DNA of 64,000 nucleotides from Gemmatimonadota bacterium (GTDB lineage Bacteria > Gemmatimonadota > Gemmatimonadetes > Gemmatimonadales > GWC2-71-9). The notes under the pieces were generated by a model that saw nothing but the letters and a program-made list of their open reading frames with translations, was not told the DNA's origin and did no database searches. The DNA lies in the NCBI GenBank assembly GCA_016720805.1, contig JADKJZ010000009.1, forward strand, positions 1-64,000, given 5' to 3'. The translations under genes were made by a program, and so were the position numbers. Shown here piece by piece: positions 52,948 to 61,938 of the stretch; the first letter of the stretch is position 1, and the number at the start of each line of letters is the position of its first letter.

Positions 52948-53898
52948 TTACAACGCCCAGGCCAGGAGCACGGCAATGTCGGTCAATGCCCACGCCGCGA
53001 GGGCGTGATACATGCCGCGCTGGTGCTCCGTGGTACTCCACCCCCGCCCCCTGAGATACCACGGACCGAGCACGACGATCCATGCCGTCCCGGCGAGCCC
53101 CAGGAGCCCCCAGCGGAGTAATGCCTCGCGCCCGCCCCACCCGGAGGCCCAGGCGGCCCCGGCGAGCATCCCGAACGTGATGCCCACGCCGAGGAGTGCC
53201 ACGACCAGGGAGCGGCCGACGCCGAGACGGAGGGCCAGGGTCCGATCGCCCCGCTCCCGGTCGACATCCATCTGGTAGAGTTGGGTGAGCGGATAGAACG
53301 CGGCGAAGAGTGCGCCGAATGCCACAAAGATGATCGACGCCACCGGGGTCAGCGGCCGCCCGGATAACGCCCATCCGGCATAGGGGGAGATGGCGCCGAA
53401 GCCGACCAGGTTGATCAGCCAGTCGACCCCACCCACGGCCTTCAGGCGGATCGGCGGCACCGAATAGAGGACCGACATGACCAGGCAGACCAGGTAGGCC
53501 CACCGGAACCCCGTCGGCGCCCCCCAGGTGGCGAGGGCGCCGGCCAGCATGAGCGCCATCGCGACCACGGCGAGCCCGGCAGGGACAGGCGGCGGCTGCC
53601 GGAGGTACGCGACGTCGTCGTCGTCGCGGTCGAAGGCGGAATTGAGCGCCAGGGTGCCGCCGTTGAGTGCCACGACCCACGCCAGCAGCCCCACGGTCGC
53701 GAGTCGATCAGGTGCCGTGAAGCCCGTGGCGAGCAACCATCCGAGCGCCGTGTGCGCCGCCATGATCGGCCACTCGGCCGGGCGCAGGTGGAGCACGTAG
53801 GGGAGCAGCGGGCCGAGGACGCGCCCCGCCGCGCGGCGCGCCGGCGTCGCGGTCAACGGATCGTCCGCCGCGGTGCCTCGCCGACCTGCCAGACTCAC
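52948..53898 (-). CDS. UbiA-family prenyltransferase
   Basis: UbiA-type integral membrane enzymes attach isoprenoid chains to aromatic or other acceptors, as in quinone, chlorophyll or heme O synthesis. The 316-residue protein has about eight helices. The first Asp-rich motif is LNSAFDRDDDDVAYLR near residue 95, and the second is YQMDVDRERGDRTLALRLG near 205. The GTG at 53898 overlaps the coaX stop as GTGA. Acceptor identity is not clear from sequence; no quinone pathway genes are adjacent. Confidence 0.88.
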   Translation of the reverse strand: MSLAGRRGTAADDPLTATPARRAAGRVLGPLLPYVLHLRPAEWPIMAAHTALGWLLATGFTAPDRLATVGLLAWVVALNGGTLALNSAFDRDDDDVAYLRQPPPVPAGLAVVAMALMLAGALATWGAPTGFRWAYLVCLVMSVLYSVPPIRLKAVGGVDWLINLVGFGAISPYAGWALSGRPLTPVASIIFVAFGALFAAFYPLTQLYQMDVDRERGDRTLALRLGVGRSLVVALLGVGITFGMLAGAAWASGWGGREALLRWGLLGLAGTAWIVVLGPWYLRGRGWSTTEHQRGMYHALAAWALTDIAVLLAWAL

Positions 53899-54674
53899 GC
53901 GAGCAATCCCAGCGCGTCGGCTGCCACGAGGATGCCGTGGAGCGTGAGGTCGGGCTCGACCCGACCGATCGACGTGGTCAGCGGGGCCACCAGCGAGGCG
54001 AGTCCGCCGGTCGCGATGACCTGCGGCGTCGTCGGCGTGGGCCACTCGGCGCGGATCCGGCGGATCATCCCGTCGACCGCGTCGGCGGTCCCGAAGAGCA
54101 CGCCGCCGCGGATGTGCTCGTCGGTGCGGCGCCCGATCGCGCGGACCGGCGGGACGAGCTCCGTGGCCGTGAGCTTGGCTGCCTTCCGCACCAGCTGCTC
54201 CGCCGATGTCCGCAGGCCGGGCATGATGGAGCCGCCGATGAATCGACGATCGGCGGTGACGCAGTCGAAGGTGGTCGCGGTGCCGAAATCGACGACGATG
54301 CTGTCGCCCGGATGACGGTCCAAGGCGGCCAAGACATTGGCGATGCGATCCGGTCCGACGGCGAGCGGTTCGTCGACATCGAGAATGACGGGGAGCTTCG
54401 CCTTCGCCTCGACGAGTCCGACGCGATCGGTGTAGGTCGCGAGAATGGCGCCGACCAACGGCGAGGTGACCGCCGGCGCCACCGACGCGAGACAGGCCGC
54501 GCTGACGTCGGTCGGACCGTGTCCGGTGCGTCGGAGGCAGGCATCGAGCGCCATCGCCCACTCGTCCGGGGTGCGGTCCGCGACGGTGGTCAGCCGCCAC
54601 TGGCCGAGGAGGGCGCGACCGCTGAAGAGACCGACGGTGACTTCAGTGTTGCCGATATCGAGCGCAAGCAGCAT
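53895..54674 (-). CDS. coaX: Type III pantothenate kinase
   Basis: CoaX phosphorylates pantothenate in the first step of coenzyme A synthesis. The 259-residue protein has LALDIGNTEVTVGLF at the start, the DxGNT phosphate loop. GPDRIANVLAALDRHPG follows, then IVVDFGTATTFDCV near 125 and GGSIMPGLRTSAEQLVRKAAKL near 145. IATGGLASLVAPL completes the pattern. The C-terminus matches family length. The ATG at 54674 follows birA after 15 nt. Confidence 0.94.
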   Translation of the reverse strand: MLLALDIGNTEVTVGLFSGRALLGQWRLTTVADRTPDEWAMALDACLRRTGHGPTDVSAACLASVAPAVTSPLVGAILATYTDRVGLVEAKAKLPVILDVDEPLAVGPDRIANVLAALDRHPGDSIVVDFGTATTFDCVTADRRFIGGSIMPGLRTSAEQLVRKAAKLTATELVPPVRAIGRRTDEHIRGGVLFGTADAVDGMIRRIRAEWPTPTTPQVIATGGLASLVAPLTTSIGRVEPDLTLHGILVAADALGLLA

Positions 54675-54689
54675 GAATGGAATCTCGCG

Positions 54690-55391
54690 TCAGGCGGGAT
54701 CGAGGACCAGCCCGGCGAGGACGGGGCGGGCCTGCCCCCCCGGATCGCGGACCAGCAGGGAACCATCGGCGGCGATGCCGATCACCACACCGGCGACCGG
54801 TGCCCGCACGCGGCGTCCGGCCAGCGCGTCGCGCCGGAGGAAGGCCGCCAACTCGGGATCTGTCAGCGGCCCGGCGTACCCCGACACCCGAGTCACCGCT
54901 GGCAGGACGCGTTCGAGCAGCGCAGCTGGATCGGCACCCGGCACCCACTCGTCACAGCGCGCCGCCTGCCCAATCAGCGCCGCCGGCAACGGATTGCAGA
55001 CATTCACGCCGACACCGACGACGACCCAGCGACACTCGGCGCCGGACCACGACGCTTCGCAGAGGATGCCAGCCACCTTGCGCCCCTCGGCCTGCAGGTC
55101 GTTGGGCCACTTGACCTGCAACGTCGGCATTGCCGGCCAGGTGCCCTCGATCGCCTCGGCGATGGCCAATCCCACCCGGAGCGACAGCGCCGCGAAGGCG
55201 TCGGCACGAGCGGGACGGGCGATGACCGAGAGCCAGAGGCCCCCGCGCTCCGAATCCCACGGGCGGCCGCGCGAGCCACGGGCCAGGTGCTGTCGTTCGG
55301 CAACGAAGGCGGTGCCATGCGGCGCACCCGCGAGGGCGGCGGCGTGGGCCAGTTCCATCGTGCTGTCGACGGAGGCAAGACGTGTCAGCAT
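54690..55391 (-). CDS. birA: Biotin--[acetyl-CoA-carboxylase] ligase, no HTH domain
   Basis: BirA attaches biotin to carboxylase carrier proteins. The 233-residue protein starts at DSTMELAHAAALAGAPHGTAFVAERQ. It has LARGSRGRPWDSERGGLWLSV (biotinyl-AMP loop), LQVKWPNDLQAEGRKVAGILCEAS and VGVGVNVCNPL. A small C-terminal SH3-like domain contains GRRVRAPVAGVVIGIAADG. There is no N-terminal helix-turn-helix, so it is probably not a transcriptional repressor. The ATG at 55391 lies 10 nt after the uppP gene. Confidence 0.93.
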   Translation of the reverse strand: MLTRLASVDSTMELAHAAALAGAPHGTAFVAERQHLARGSRGRPWDSERGGLWLSVIARPARADAFAALSLRVGLAIAEAIEGTWPAMPTLQVKWPNDLQAEGRKVAGILCEASWSGAECRWVVVGVGVNVCNPLPAALIGQAARCDEWVPGADPAALLERVLPAVTRVSGYAGPLTDPELAAFLRRDALAGRRVRAPVAGVVIGIAADGSLLVRDPGGQARPVLAGLVLDPA

Positions 55392-55401
55392 TGCCGACCG
55401 C

Positions 55402-56211
55402 TCACCCGCCGCGGCGCGCGAGGAAGAGCAGCAATCCCAGGCCGAAGACGATCCGATACCAGGCAAAGACCGTGAAGCTGTGCCGTTCGACGTAGCGGAG
55501 AAAGCCGCGGATCACCACCAGCGCCGAAACGAAGGACACCACCAATCCCACGGCGAACATCGGCGCATCGGCCATCGTGAAGAGCTGCCAGCTCTTGGCG
55601 AGGTCGAGGGTCGCGGCACCGATGATGGTCGGAATCGCGAGGAGGAACGAGAACTCGGTGGCCGCGGCGCGCGAGAGTCCGAAGGCATAGCCGCCGAGAA
55701 TGGTGGTCGCCGCGCGCGACGTGCCGGGGATGATGGCCAGCACCTGCGCGAAGCCGATGCCGAGCGCCTGCCGCGGCGTCACCTCGGCGAGCGTCGGCGC
55801 CGTCACGGTTGGGCGCCGCCACTCCAGCAACAACATCACGACGCCGCCCACGACGAGCGCCCACGCCACCACCGTCGGCGAGAAGAGATGCGCCTTGATC
55901 CAGTGGATGAGGAGCACGCCGGCCACCGCAGCCGGGACGAAGCCGAGGAGCAGCTTCGCCACGAGGTTGCGTTCGGGACCGACGCGCATCATTCGTGTGA
56001 TGAGGGAGCGCAACGTGGCGCGGTAGTGCCAGATGACGGCGAGAATGGCACCGACCTGGATCACGACCTCGAAGGTGGCCGCGCGTTCGCCGGTGTAGTG
56101 CAGCACGTCGCCGACCACGATGAGGTGCCCGGTGGACGACACCGGGAGGAATTCGGTGATCCCCTCGACGAGGCCGAGGATCACGGCGATCAGCAACGGA
56201 CCGAGGGTCAT
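55402..56211 (-). CDS. uppP: Undecaprenyl-diphosphatase UppP (BacA)
   Basis: UppP regenerates undecaprenyl phosphate, the lipid carrier of peptidoglycan and LPS. The 269-residue membrane protein has GITEFLPVSSTGHLIVVGD at the start (GxTEFLPVSSTGHL motif). LAIIPGTSRAATTILGGYAFGLSR near 160 is the PGxSRSxxT-type motif. Eight or more helices fit the family. The start overlaps the bshA stop as ATGA. Loss of sensitivity to bacitracin is associated with its overexpression in the family. Confidence 0.95.
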   Translation of the reverse strand: MTLGPLLIAVILGLVEGITEFLPVSSTGHLIVVGDVLHYTGERAATFEVVIQVGAILAVIWHYRATLRSLITRMMRVGPERNLVAKLLLGFVPAAVAGVLLIHWIKAHLFSPTVVAWALVVGGVVMLLLEWRRPTVTAPTLAEVTPRQALGIGFAQVLAIIPGTSRAATTILGGYAFGLSRAAATEFSFLLAIPTIIGAATLDLAKSWQLFTMADAPMFAVGLVVSFVSALVVIRGFLRYVERHSFTVFAWYRIVFGLGLLLFLARRGG

Positions 56212-57338
56212 CGTCCCGCCAGCACGCGATCGTAGAGTGCCTCGTACTGCGGCACCACGATGTCCGAGGAGAAGGTCGCGGCGCGCGCCAAGGCGGCGTC
56301 GCGGACCTTGGCGTAGCGCACGGGATCCTTCAGCAGGTCAATCGCGCGGCGCGCCATCGCCTCGACGGATCCCGCCGGTTCGAGAATGCCGTCGACCCCG
56401 TCGGTGATCACCTCGGGCAACCCGCCGGTGCGCGCCGCGACGACCGGCGTGCCGCAGGCCATCGCCTCGAGCGCGGCGAGGCCGAAGGACTCGGTCTGCG
56501 ACGGCAGGAGAAAGAGGTCGGCGGCGGCCAGCAGCGGCGCGACGGTGTCGAGTCGACCGAGGAAGCGGACGTCGGCGGCGATGCCGAGTTCCCGCGCCTC
56601 GTGCTCGGCGTCGGCACGATCGGGACCATCACCCACCATGAGCAGCGTCGCCGGCATCGCCTTGCGCACCCGCGCGAAGATCCGGACGACGTCCTTGACC
56701 CGCTTCACTTCGCGGAAGTTGGAAACATGCAGCAGCAACCGTTCATCGCCCGGTGCCAGCGACTCGCGCGAGGCCGCGGCCTCGGGGCGGTACTCCAGCA
56801 GGTTGATGAAATTCGGGATGACATCGAGGTCGCACGAGACGCAGCCGAACGCGCGGTAGGTCTCGTCGCGCAGGAACTCCGAGACGGCGGTGACGCGATC
56901 GGAGCGCTCGATCGAGAACTTGGTGATGGCGTAAAAGGACGCCTCCTGCCCCACCAGCGTGATGTCGGTCCCGTGGAGCGTGGTGATCACCTTGAGGTCG
57001 CGTTCGCCGCGCAGCATCTCGCGGGCGAGAAAGGCGGTCGTGGCATGCGGGATCGCGTAGTGCACATGCAACAGGTCCAGGTTCTCCTGCAGGGCCACTT
57101 CATACTGGCGCGACGCGAGCGCCAGCGTGTAGGGGTAGTGCTCGAAGAGCGGATAGCGGCTCATCGCCGTATCGACTTCGTGGAAATAGGCGCGCTCGAC
57201 GTACCCACGCAGCCGGAACGGCGAATCGTAGGTGATGAAGTGCACTTCGTGGCCGCGACGGGCCAGGTCGAGGCCGAGTTCGGTCGCCACGGCGCCGGAA
57301 CCGCCGTAGGTCGGATAGCAGGTGATGCCGATCTTCAT
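56208..57338 (-). CDS. bshA: BshA, N-acetyl-alpha-D-glucosaminyl L-malate synthase
   Basis: BshA is the glycosyltransferase that joins GlcNAc to L-malate in the first step of bacillithiol synthesis. The 376-residue protein shows GITCYPTYGGSGAVATELGLDLARRGHEVHFI at the start, nearly identical to the family opening. HVHYAIPHATTAFLAREML, VITTLHGTDITLVG and FSIERSDRVTAVSEFLRDET follow. The GT4 C-domain has LLHVSNFREVKRVKDVV and LLPSQTESFGLAALEAMACGTPVVA. BshB and BshC are not visible in this window. The ATG at 57338 overlaps the miaA stop by 4 nt. Confidence 0.93.
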   Translation of the reverse strand: MKIGITCYPTYGGSGAVATELGLDLARRGHEVHFITYDSPFRLRGYVERAYFHEVDTAMSRYPLFEHYPYTLALASRQYEVALQENLDLLHVHYAIPHATTAFLAREMLRGERDLKVITTLHGTDITLVGQEASFYAITKFSIERSDRVTAVSEFLRDETYRAFGCVSCDLDVIPNFINLLEYRPEAAASRESLAPGDERLLLHVSNFREVKRVKDVVRIFARVRKAMPATLLMVGDGPDRADAEHEARELGIAADVRFLGRLDTVAPLLAAADLFLLPSQTESFGLAALEAMACGTPVVAARTGGLPEVITDGVDGILEPAGSVEAMARRAIDLLKDPVRYAKVRDAALARAATFSSDIVVPQYEALYDRVLAGR

Positions 57339-58261
57339 GCGGACTGCTGCTCCCACGCTGCCGCGATGGTGGCGGCGAGCTGCTCGGGGGGACGGGTGGC
57401 GTCCAGCACCAGGACGTCGCCGCGAAGTTGATGACGGAACCACGTTTCCTGCCGCTTGGCGTACTGGCGTGTCGCGGTGGCGATCGACGAAATCAGGAGG
57501 TCGCGTGGCAGGCGACCCTGCAGGACGGCCACGGCCTCCCGCACGCCGATGCCATCCATCCCGGGGCCCTCGATCGGCGCGCCATCGGCCAACGCCGCCG
57601 CGACCTCCTCGAGCAGACCCCGCTCCAGCATCGCCGTCGTGCGCGCCAGGATGCGCTGGTGGAGGAGATGGCGCGGGGCGGTGAGCCGCACCGTCCACGG
57701 CGTCACGACGCCCTGCGCCTTCGCCGCGGCCTGCCACCACGACAGCGGTTGCCCGGTGAGGAGGGCGATCTCGATCGCCCGGGCCGCGCGATGCCGCCCC
57801 CCTTCCCCACGATAGCCGCGATCGAGCCGCCCGGCCCAGCGCACCAGGGTGGCGTTGTCCATCCGATCGATCGCATGCGCGAGTGCCTCGCGGGCGCGCG
57901 GATCGATCGACGGTTCGGCGAAGAGCCCATCCACCAGCGCACGCACGTAGAGCCCGGTGCCGCCAACGACCACCGGGAGTTTGCCATGCTCCCGGACCGT
58001 CTCGATCGCCGTCGCCGCCTCGAGCGCAAAGCGTCCGGCACTGTACCGTTCACCGGGACGCACCACGTCGACCAGGTGGTGCGGGACGCGATCGCGTTCC
58101 TTGCGCGTGGCCTTCGCCGTGGCGATGTCGAGACCCCGATAGATCTGGCGCGAGTCGGCGGAGATGACCTCGAGCGGCCAGTGGGCGGCGAGCGCGAGGG
58201 CGATGGCCGTCTTGCCGACGCCCGTCGGCCCCACGAGAATCGGCGTCCTAGCGTCGACCAA
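57335..58261 (-). CDS. miaA: tRNA dimethylallyltransferase MiaA
   Basis: MiaA adds dimethylallyl to A37 of tRNAs reading U-starting codons. The 308-residue protein has ILVGPTGVGKTAIAL at the start (P-loop). It continues with VISADSRQIYRGLDIATAKATRKERDRVPHHLVDVV, VVVGGTGLYVRALVDGL near 98 and a late TATRQYAKRQETWFRH. The TTG at 58261 overlaps the mutL end by 14 nt and begins directly before the family start; no ATG is available nearby. The mutL-miaA order is common in bacteria. Confidence 0.94.
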   Translation of the reverse strand: MVDARTPILVGPTGVGKTAIALALAAHWPLEVISADSRQIYRGLDIATAKATRKERDRVPHHLVDVVRPGERYSAGRFALEAATAIETVREHGKLPVVVGGTGLYVRALVDGLFAEPSIDPRAREALAHAIDRMDNATLVRWAGRLDRGYRGEGGRHRAARAIEIALLTGQPLSWWQAAAKAQGVVTPWTVRLTAPRHLLHQRILARTTAMLERGLLEEVAAALADGAPIEGPGMDGIGVREAVAVLQGRLPRDLLISSIATATRQYAKRQETWFRHQLRGDVLVLDATRPPEQLAATIAAAWEQQSA

Positions 58262-59981
58262 AGCGTCGCTCCAATTCTTCGCGCGGCAGTTGCACGATCG
58301 TCGAGCGGCCGTGCACGTCGTGCGGCGGCAACTCGCAGGCGAAGAGGCGGATGAGCAGCTCGCGCATCGAGCGGTCGTCCAGCCGCTGCCCGGCCTTCAC
58401 CGCGGCGCGGCAGGCGTAGGTGGCGGCAAAGCGCTCGAGGCGGTTGGCCCAGCCGCCGAAGCGACCGCGGGCCAGGTCGGCCACCATCTCCCGAAAGCAG
58501 GCCACCGCATCGAAGCGCGGGTGCGGGTTGGGCACGCCGTGCACGGCCACCGCGCGCCCACCGAAGGGCTCCACCTCGAAACCGATCCGGCGGAGCACGT
58601 CGTCGTGACTGGCGACCACGTCGAGTTCCTCATCCGTCAGTTCGATGGTGATCGGGAGCAGCAGTCGCTGCGAGGGCATCCCCGTCCCCTGCAACTGCTC
58701 CAGCACCTCTTCGTACAGGACCCGCTCGTGCGCCGAGTGCTGATCGACGATGACCAATCCCTCGGGTGACTCGTAGCAGAGGTAGGTATCGGCCAGTTGC
58801 AGCAACGGTGCGTGCCACCCGATCGTCTCGGCGTGTCGTGGCGAAGCCTCCACCGTGACATCATCGCCGGTGAGCGGCGCGAAGAGATCCGCCGGCGACG
58901 CGTCGAACGTCGGCACCCCCATGGGACGCGGTGCCGGGAGGGCACCAGGGAGGGGTGCCTCGCCGAGCTGCGCGGACGCTCCCAACGCCTGCAAGGCGTC
59001 GCGCACCGCCTCCTCGACCGCGCGTTCGACGCCGATCCGGTCGCGAAAGCGAACCTCCAGCTTGGCCGGATGGACGTTCACGTCCACTTCGGCGGGATCG
59101 ACGCCGATGTCGAGGAAGAGCGAGGGCCGGTCGCCCGGATGAATCGCGGAGCGATAGCCGGCTTCTGCGGCGCGGACGAGGAAATGGTCGCGGAACGGTC
59201 GGCCGTTGACGAAAAGCTGGGTGCGTCTGCCGGTGGGCTGCGCATCGGCAGGCCGCTGCGTGAACCCCTCCACGCGCACACCACCAACGGCATAGCTGAC
59301 CGGCAGCAGCGTCCGGGCCAGCTCCGCCCCCCACACCGCCGCCAGTCGCTCCTCGCGCGCCTGCGCCGCGGGGACGATCAACCGCGGCCGACCATCGAGC
59401 ATCAATTCGAAGCCGACGTCGGGATGGGCCAGGGCCAGCGTCGCCACCGTATCCCAGACCGCCCGCGATTCACTCGCCGCGGAGCGGAGAAATTTCCGGC
59501 GCGCCGGGGTGTTGTAGAAGATCGTGCGGGCGGTCACGGTGGTGCCGCGCTGCCGGGGCTGCTCGCGGAGTTGGTCCACCCGACCACCGTTCACCGTGAC
59601 CTCGACGCCATCACCATCCGCGGTCGCCGTGTGCAACGCAAATCGGCTGACGGACGCAATCGCGGGAATCGCCTCCCCGCGGAAGCCGAAGGTGGCAATG
59701 CCGACCAGATCCTCGGGGGAGCGAATCTTCGACGTGGCGTGGCGATCGAGGGCCAGGAGCGCATCGTCGCGCGACATGCCGGTGCCGTCGTCGGCCACTT
59801 CGATCACGGTCTTCCCGCCATTCTCGACCGCGACGCGAATGTGCCGCGCCTCGGCGTCGAGGGCGTTCTCGACCAGTTCCTTCACCACCGACGCGGGACG
59901 CTCCACCACCTCGCCGGCCGCGATCTGATTCGCGACGGCGTCGGGGAGGAGGGCGATGCGTCGCGTCGTGCCGATGCTCAT
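58248..59981 (-). CDS. mutL: DNA mismatch repair protein MutL
   Basis: MutL couples MutS mismatch recognition to strand removal. The 577-residue protein has the GHKL ATPase motifs: VVKELVENALDAEA (motif I), IEVADDGTGMSRDD (motif II) and ATFGFRGEAIPAIASVS (motif III). The linker is Ala/Pro-rich around residues 330-380. The C-terminal domain has VIVDQHSAHERVLYEEVL, close to the endonuclease DQHAxxExxxxE motif with Ser for Ala, and ACRAAVKAGQRLDD. A PPHDVHGRSTIV segment takes the place of the CPHGRP block. It probably has nicking activity. Confidence 0.95.
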   Translation of the reverse strand: MSIGTTRRIALLPDAVANQIAAGEVVERPASVVKELVENALDAEARHIRVAVENGGKTVIEVADDGTGMSRDDALLALDRHATSKIRSPEDLVGIATFGFRGEAIPAIASVSRFALHTATADGDGVEVTVNGGRVDQLREQPRQRGTTVTARTIFYNTPARRKFLRSAASESRAVWDTVATLALAHPDVGFELMLDGRPRLIVPAAQAREERLAAVWGAELARTLLPVSYAVGGVRVEGFTQRPADAQPTGRRTQLFVNGRPFRDHFLVRAAEAGYRSAIHPGDRPSLFLDIGVDPAEVDVNVHPAKLEVRFRDRIGVERAVEEAVRDALQALGASAQLGEAPLPGALPAPRPMGVPTFDASPADLFAPLTGDDVTVEASPRHAETIGWHAPLLQLADTYLCYESPEGLVIVDQHSAHERVLYEEVLEQLQGTGMPSQRLLLPITIELTDEELDVVASHDDVLRRIGFEVEPFGGRAVAVHGVPNPHPRFDAVACFREMVADLARGRFGGWANRLERFAATYACRAAVKAGQRLDDRSMRELLIRLFACELPPHDVHGRSTIVQLPREELERRFGRR

Positions 59982-59985
59982 CCCC

Positions 59986-61938
59986 TCAATCTAGCGTCGC
60001 CAGTGGCGCGATCGCCTCTTCGGGGAGCCACCCACGCCCTCCCTCCGGGGTCGCCACCAGCAGCCATTTCCCGTCACGCCGCTCCACCTCCACCAACGCC
60101 CAGGCCGAGGCCTGCGCGAGTACCGGGGCCGCCGGATGCGGGGAGACTCGCAGGGCGATCGCCTCGCGCACCAGCGCCACCGGTGCCACTTCCCGACGCC
60201 AGCGGAAAAGGCCCAGTGCGCCGCAGCCGAGGGCCATGAGCAGCACCACTCGGGCGGCCTGACGCCGGTGGCCGAACCGATGGAGGAGCCACGCCGTCCC
60301 CAGCCCAAGCACGGCGAGGAGCACGCACTCGTCTCGCGAAATCGGAATCGTGGGCACCAGCCTTTGCATGCTGGCGGGGAGCGTACTCGCGTCGCGCCAC
60401 GCCTGTCGTGCCAGCCGATCGCGTGGGGCGAGCGAGAGGGCCCGCCACCAGGCGGCCACCGCGCCGACGTCATCGCCCGCCTGCCACCGCGCCGAGCCCA
60501 GGTCACGCCAGCTCCCGGCGGCGCGGGGATCGGCAATCGTTTGCGCCTCAAAGAGGCGTGCGGCACCGCGGAAGTCCCCTGCCCGGTACCGGCTGACTGG
60601 ATCGGTGGCCTGCCCCGCGAGCGGGGCGGTGACGACGCAGCACAGCACCAACAGGGTGGTGGCGCGCCGAAGCCTGCTGAGCACCGCCGAGACGGCTGCC
60701 GGCGGCTCTGGCGTCGATCCCCCAACGGGCCCGTAGCGTCGCCGGCCCGTGGCCGCGAGCCAGCGACGCACCTGCTCGGCCTCGGGGCGCGGGACACCCC
60801 GATGGCGGAGCGCGGCGACGACGCGGTCCGAGCTCGCCTCGATCGGTGTCCCGAGCAGGCGATACAACTCGCGCTCCGGATCGCCGACCGGCTGCACGAT
60901 GGCGATGGCGCGCCGCGGACGCCGTCGCCGCCACCAGAGGGCCAGGAGCACGCCCGGCGTGAGCAGCGCGACCCACATCGCAGTCGTGGTGCGCACGAGC
61001 CGCGTCGCCAGCGGGATCTCCTCCTGGCCCGTGACGGCGAGCGGCGTTCGGTCGCCAGTTCGGCCGGGGCTCGTGAAGACCGGCAGTGCAAATGCCGACG
61101 CCGCAACGACCCGAGCACTGACGGTGCTGGGGTCGAACGTCGGGTACCGCACCGCCGGCAGCGTGACGACCCCTTCACTGTCAGCGACGATCGTGAATCG
61201 GAATCGTTTCTCGCCGCCGCGATCACCGGCGATGATCGTGGTGGTCTCTTCGGTTCGCTCAGGATAGACGCGCAGGCCGCTGGGCCAGGCGATGCTCGGC
61301 GTCGGCCAGAGGGTGACGTTGCCGGTCCCGTTCGCGACGAGCTCCACCAGCGCCGGCGTGCCGGCATGCAGTCCCTCGGGCGGGCCGCGCCAGACCAGGC
61401 GCAGGTTCCGTGTCGTCGGCCCGCCGGCGACCATGGTGGCCACGGCCGCCGGAATCGGCCGCACCTGCAGCGTGGCAGTACGCGAGGTGAGGCTCTTGCG
61501 TTCTTCCGGCGCGAAATAGGACGCCGAGGCCGGTACGGCGTAGGAGAGCAAGGCCGGTGGCGAGACGATGCGCCCCGGGCCGAGCGGGAAAATCGTCTGG
61601 TGCATCACGAAGAGATCGTAGACTTCGCCGCGGGCGCGACGCGTCTCGACGAGGATCGGCAGGGACTGCGACTGCACGCTCCAGAGCCCACTGAGCGACG
61701 GACCGCGCAGCGTCGGCGGCCGGCGCAACCGATCACGCAGCTCGCGCGGGAACCACGCTGCCGTCACCAGCTCCACCTGCTCGCCCACCCACGCGGTGTC
61801 CTTCGAGAAGCGGACGGCGATCGACACGCCACCCGCGGCCGCCGGCAGCGGAAAGCGGCCAAGCATGTCGCGCGCACGCGGCGAGAGCGCCGTGGTATCC
61901 TGCGCGACGAGTGCGGCCAGGAGCGCGAGCGCGATCAC
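59986..61938 (-). CDS. BatD-like protein with C-terminal TPR and SH3-like domains
   Basis: The 650-residue protein has a hydrophobic leader (MIALALLAALVAQ). Two BatD-type beta-domains follow: VSIAVRFSKDTAWVGEQVELVTAAWFP and VYDLFVMHQTIFPLGPGRIVSPPALLSY. A membrane helix is near 315-335 (VALLTPGVLLALWWRR). A TPR segment follows (SRYRAGDFRGAARLFEAQTIADPRAAGSWRDLGSARWQAGDDVGAVAAWWRAL). Two further helices and a terminal SH3-like domain (RDGKWLLVATPEGGRGWLPEEAI) end it. It joins BatD with BatE-like TPR content. Bat proteins affect stress tolerance and protein export; exact role here is unknown. The start overlaps the batB stop as GTGA. Confidence 0.82.
   Translation of the reverse strand: MIALALLAALVAQDTTALSPRARDMLGRFPLPAAAGGVSIAVRFSKDTAWVGEQVELVTAAWFPRELRDRLRRPPTLRGPSLSGLWSVQSQSLPILVETRRARGEVYDLFVMHQTIFPLGPGRIVSPPALLSYAVPASASYFAPEERKSLTSRTATLQVRPIPAAVATMVAGGPTTRNLRLVWRGPPEGLHAGTPALVELVANGTGNVTLWPTPSIAWPSGLRVYPERTEETTTIIAGDRGGEKRFRFTIVADSEGVVTLPAVRYPTFDPSTVSARVVAASAFALPVFTSPGRTGDRTPLAVTGQEEIPLATRLVRTTTAMWVALLTPGVLLALWWRRRRPRRAIAIVQPVGDPERELYRLLGTPIEASSDRVVAALRHRGVPRPEAEQVRRWLAATGRRRYGPVGGSTPEPPAAVSAVLSRLRRATTLLVLCCVVTAPLAGQATDPVSRYRAGDFRGAARLFEAQTIADPRAAGSWRDLGSARWQAGDDVGAVAAWWRALSLAPRDRLARQAWRDASTLPASMQRLVPTIPISRDECVLLAVLGLGTAWLLHRFGHRRQAARVVLLMALGCGALGLFRWRREVAPVALVREAIALRVSPHPAAPVLAQASAWALVEVERRDGKWLLVATPEGGRGWLPEEAIAPLATLD

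Noticed and set aside
52948..54600. UbiA extended to 54600
   Set aside because: It would cover coaX, which is clear in its own frame.
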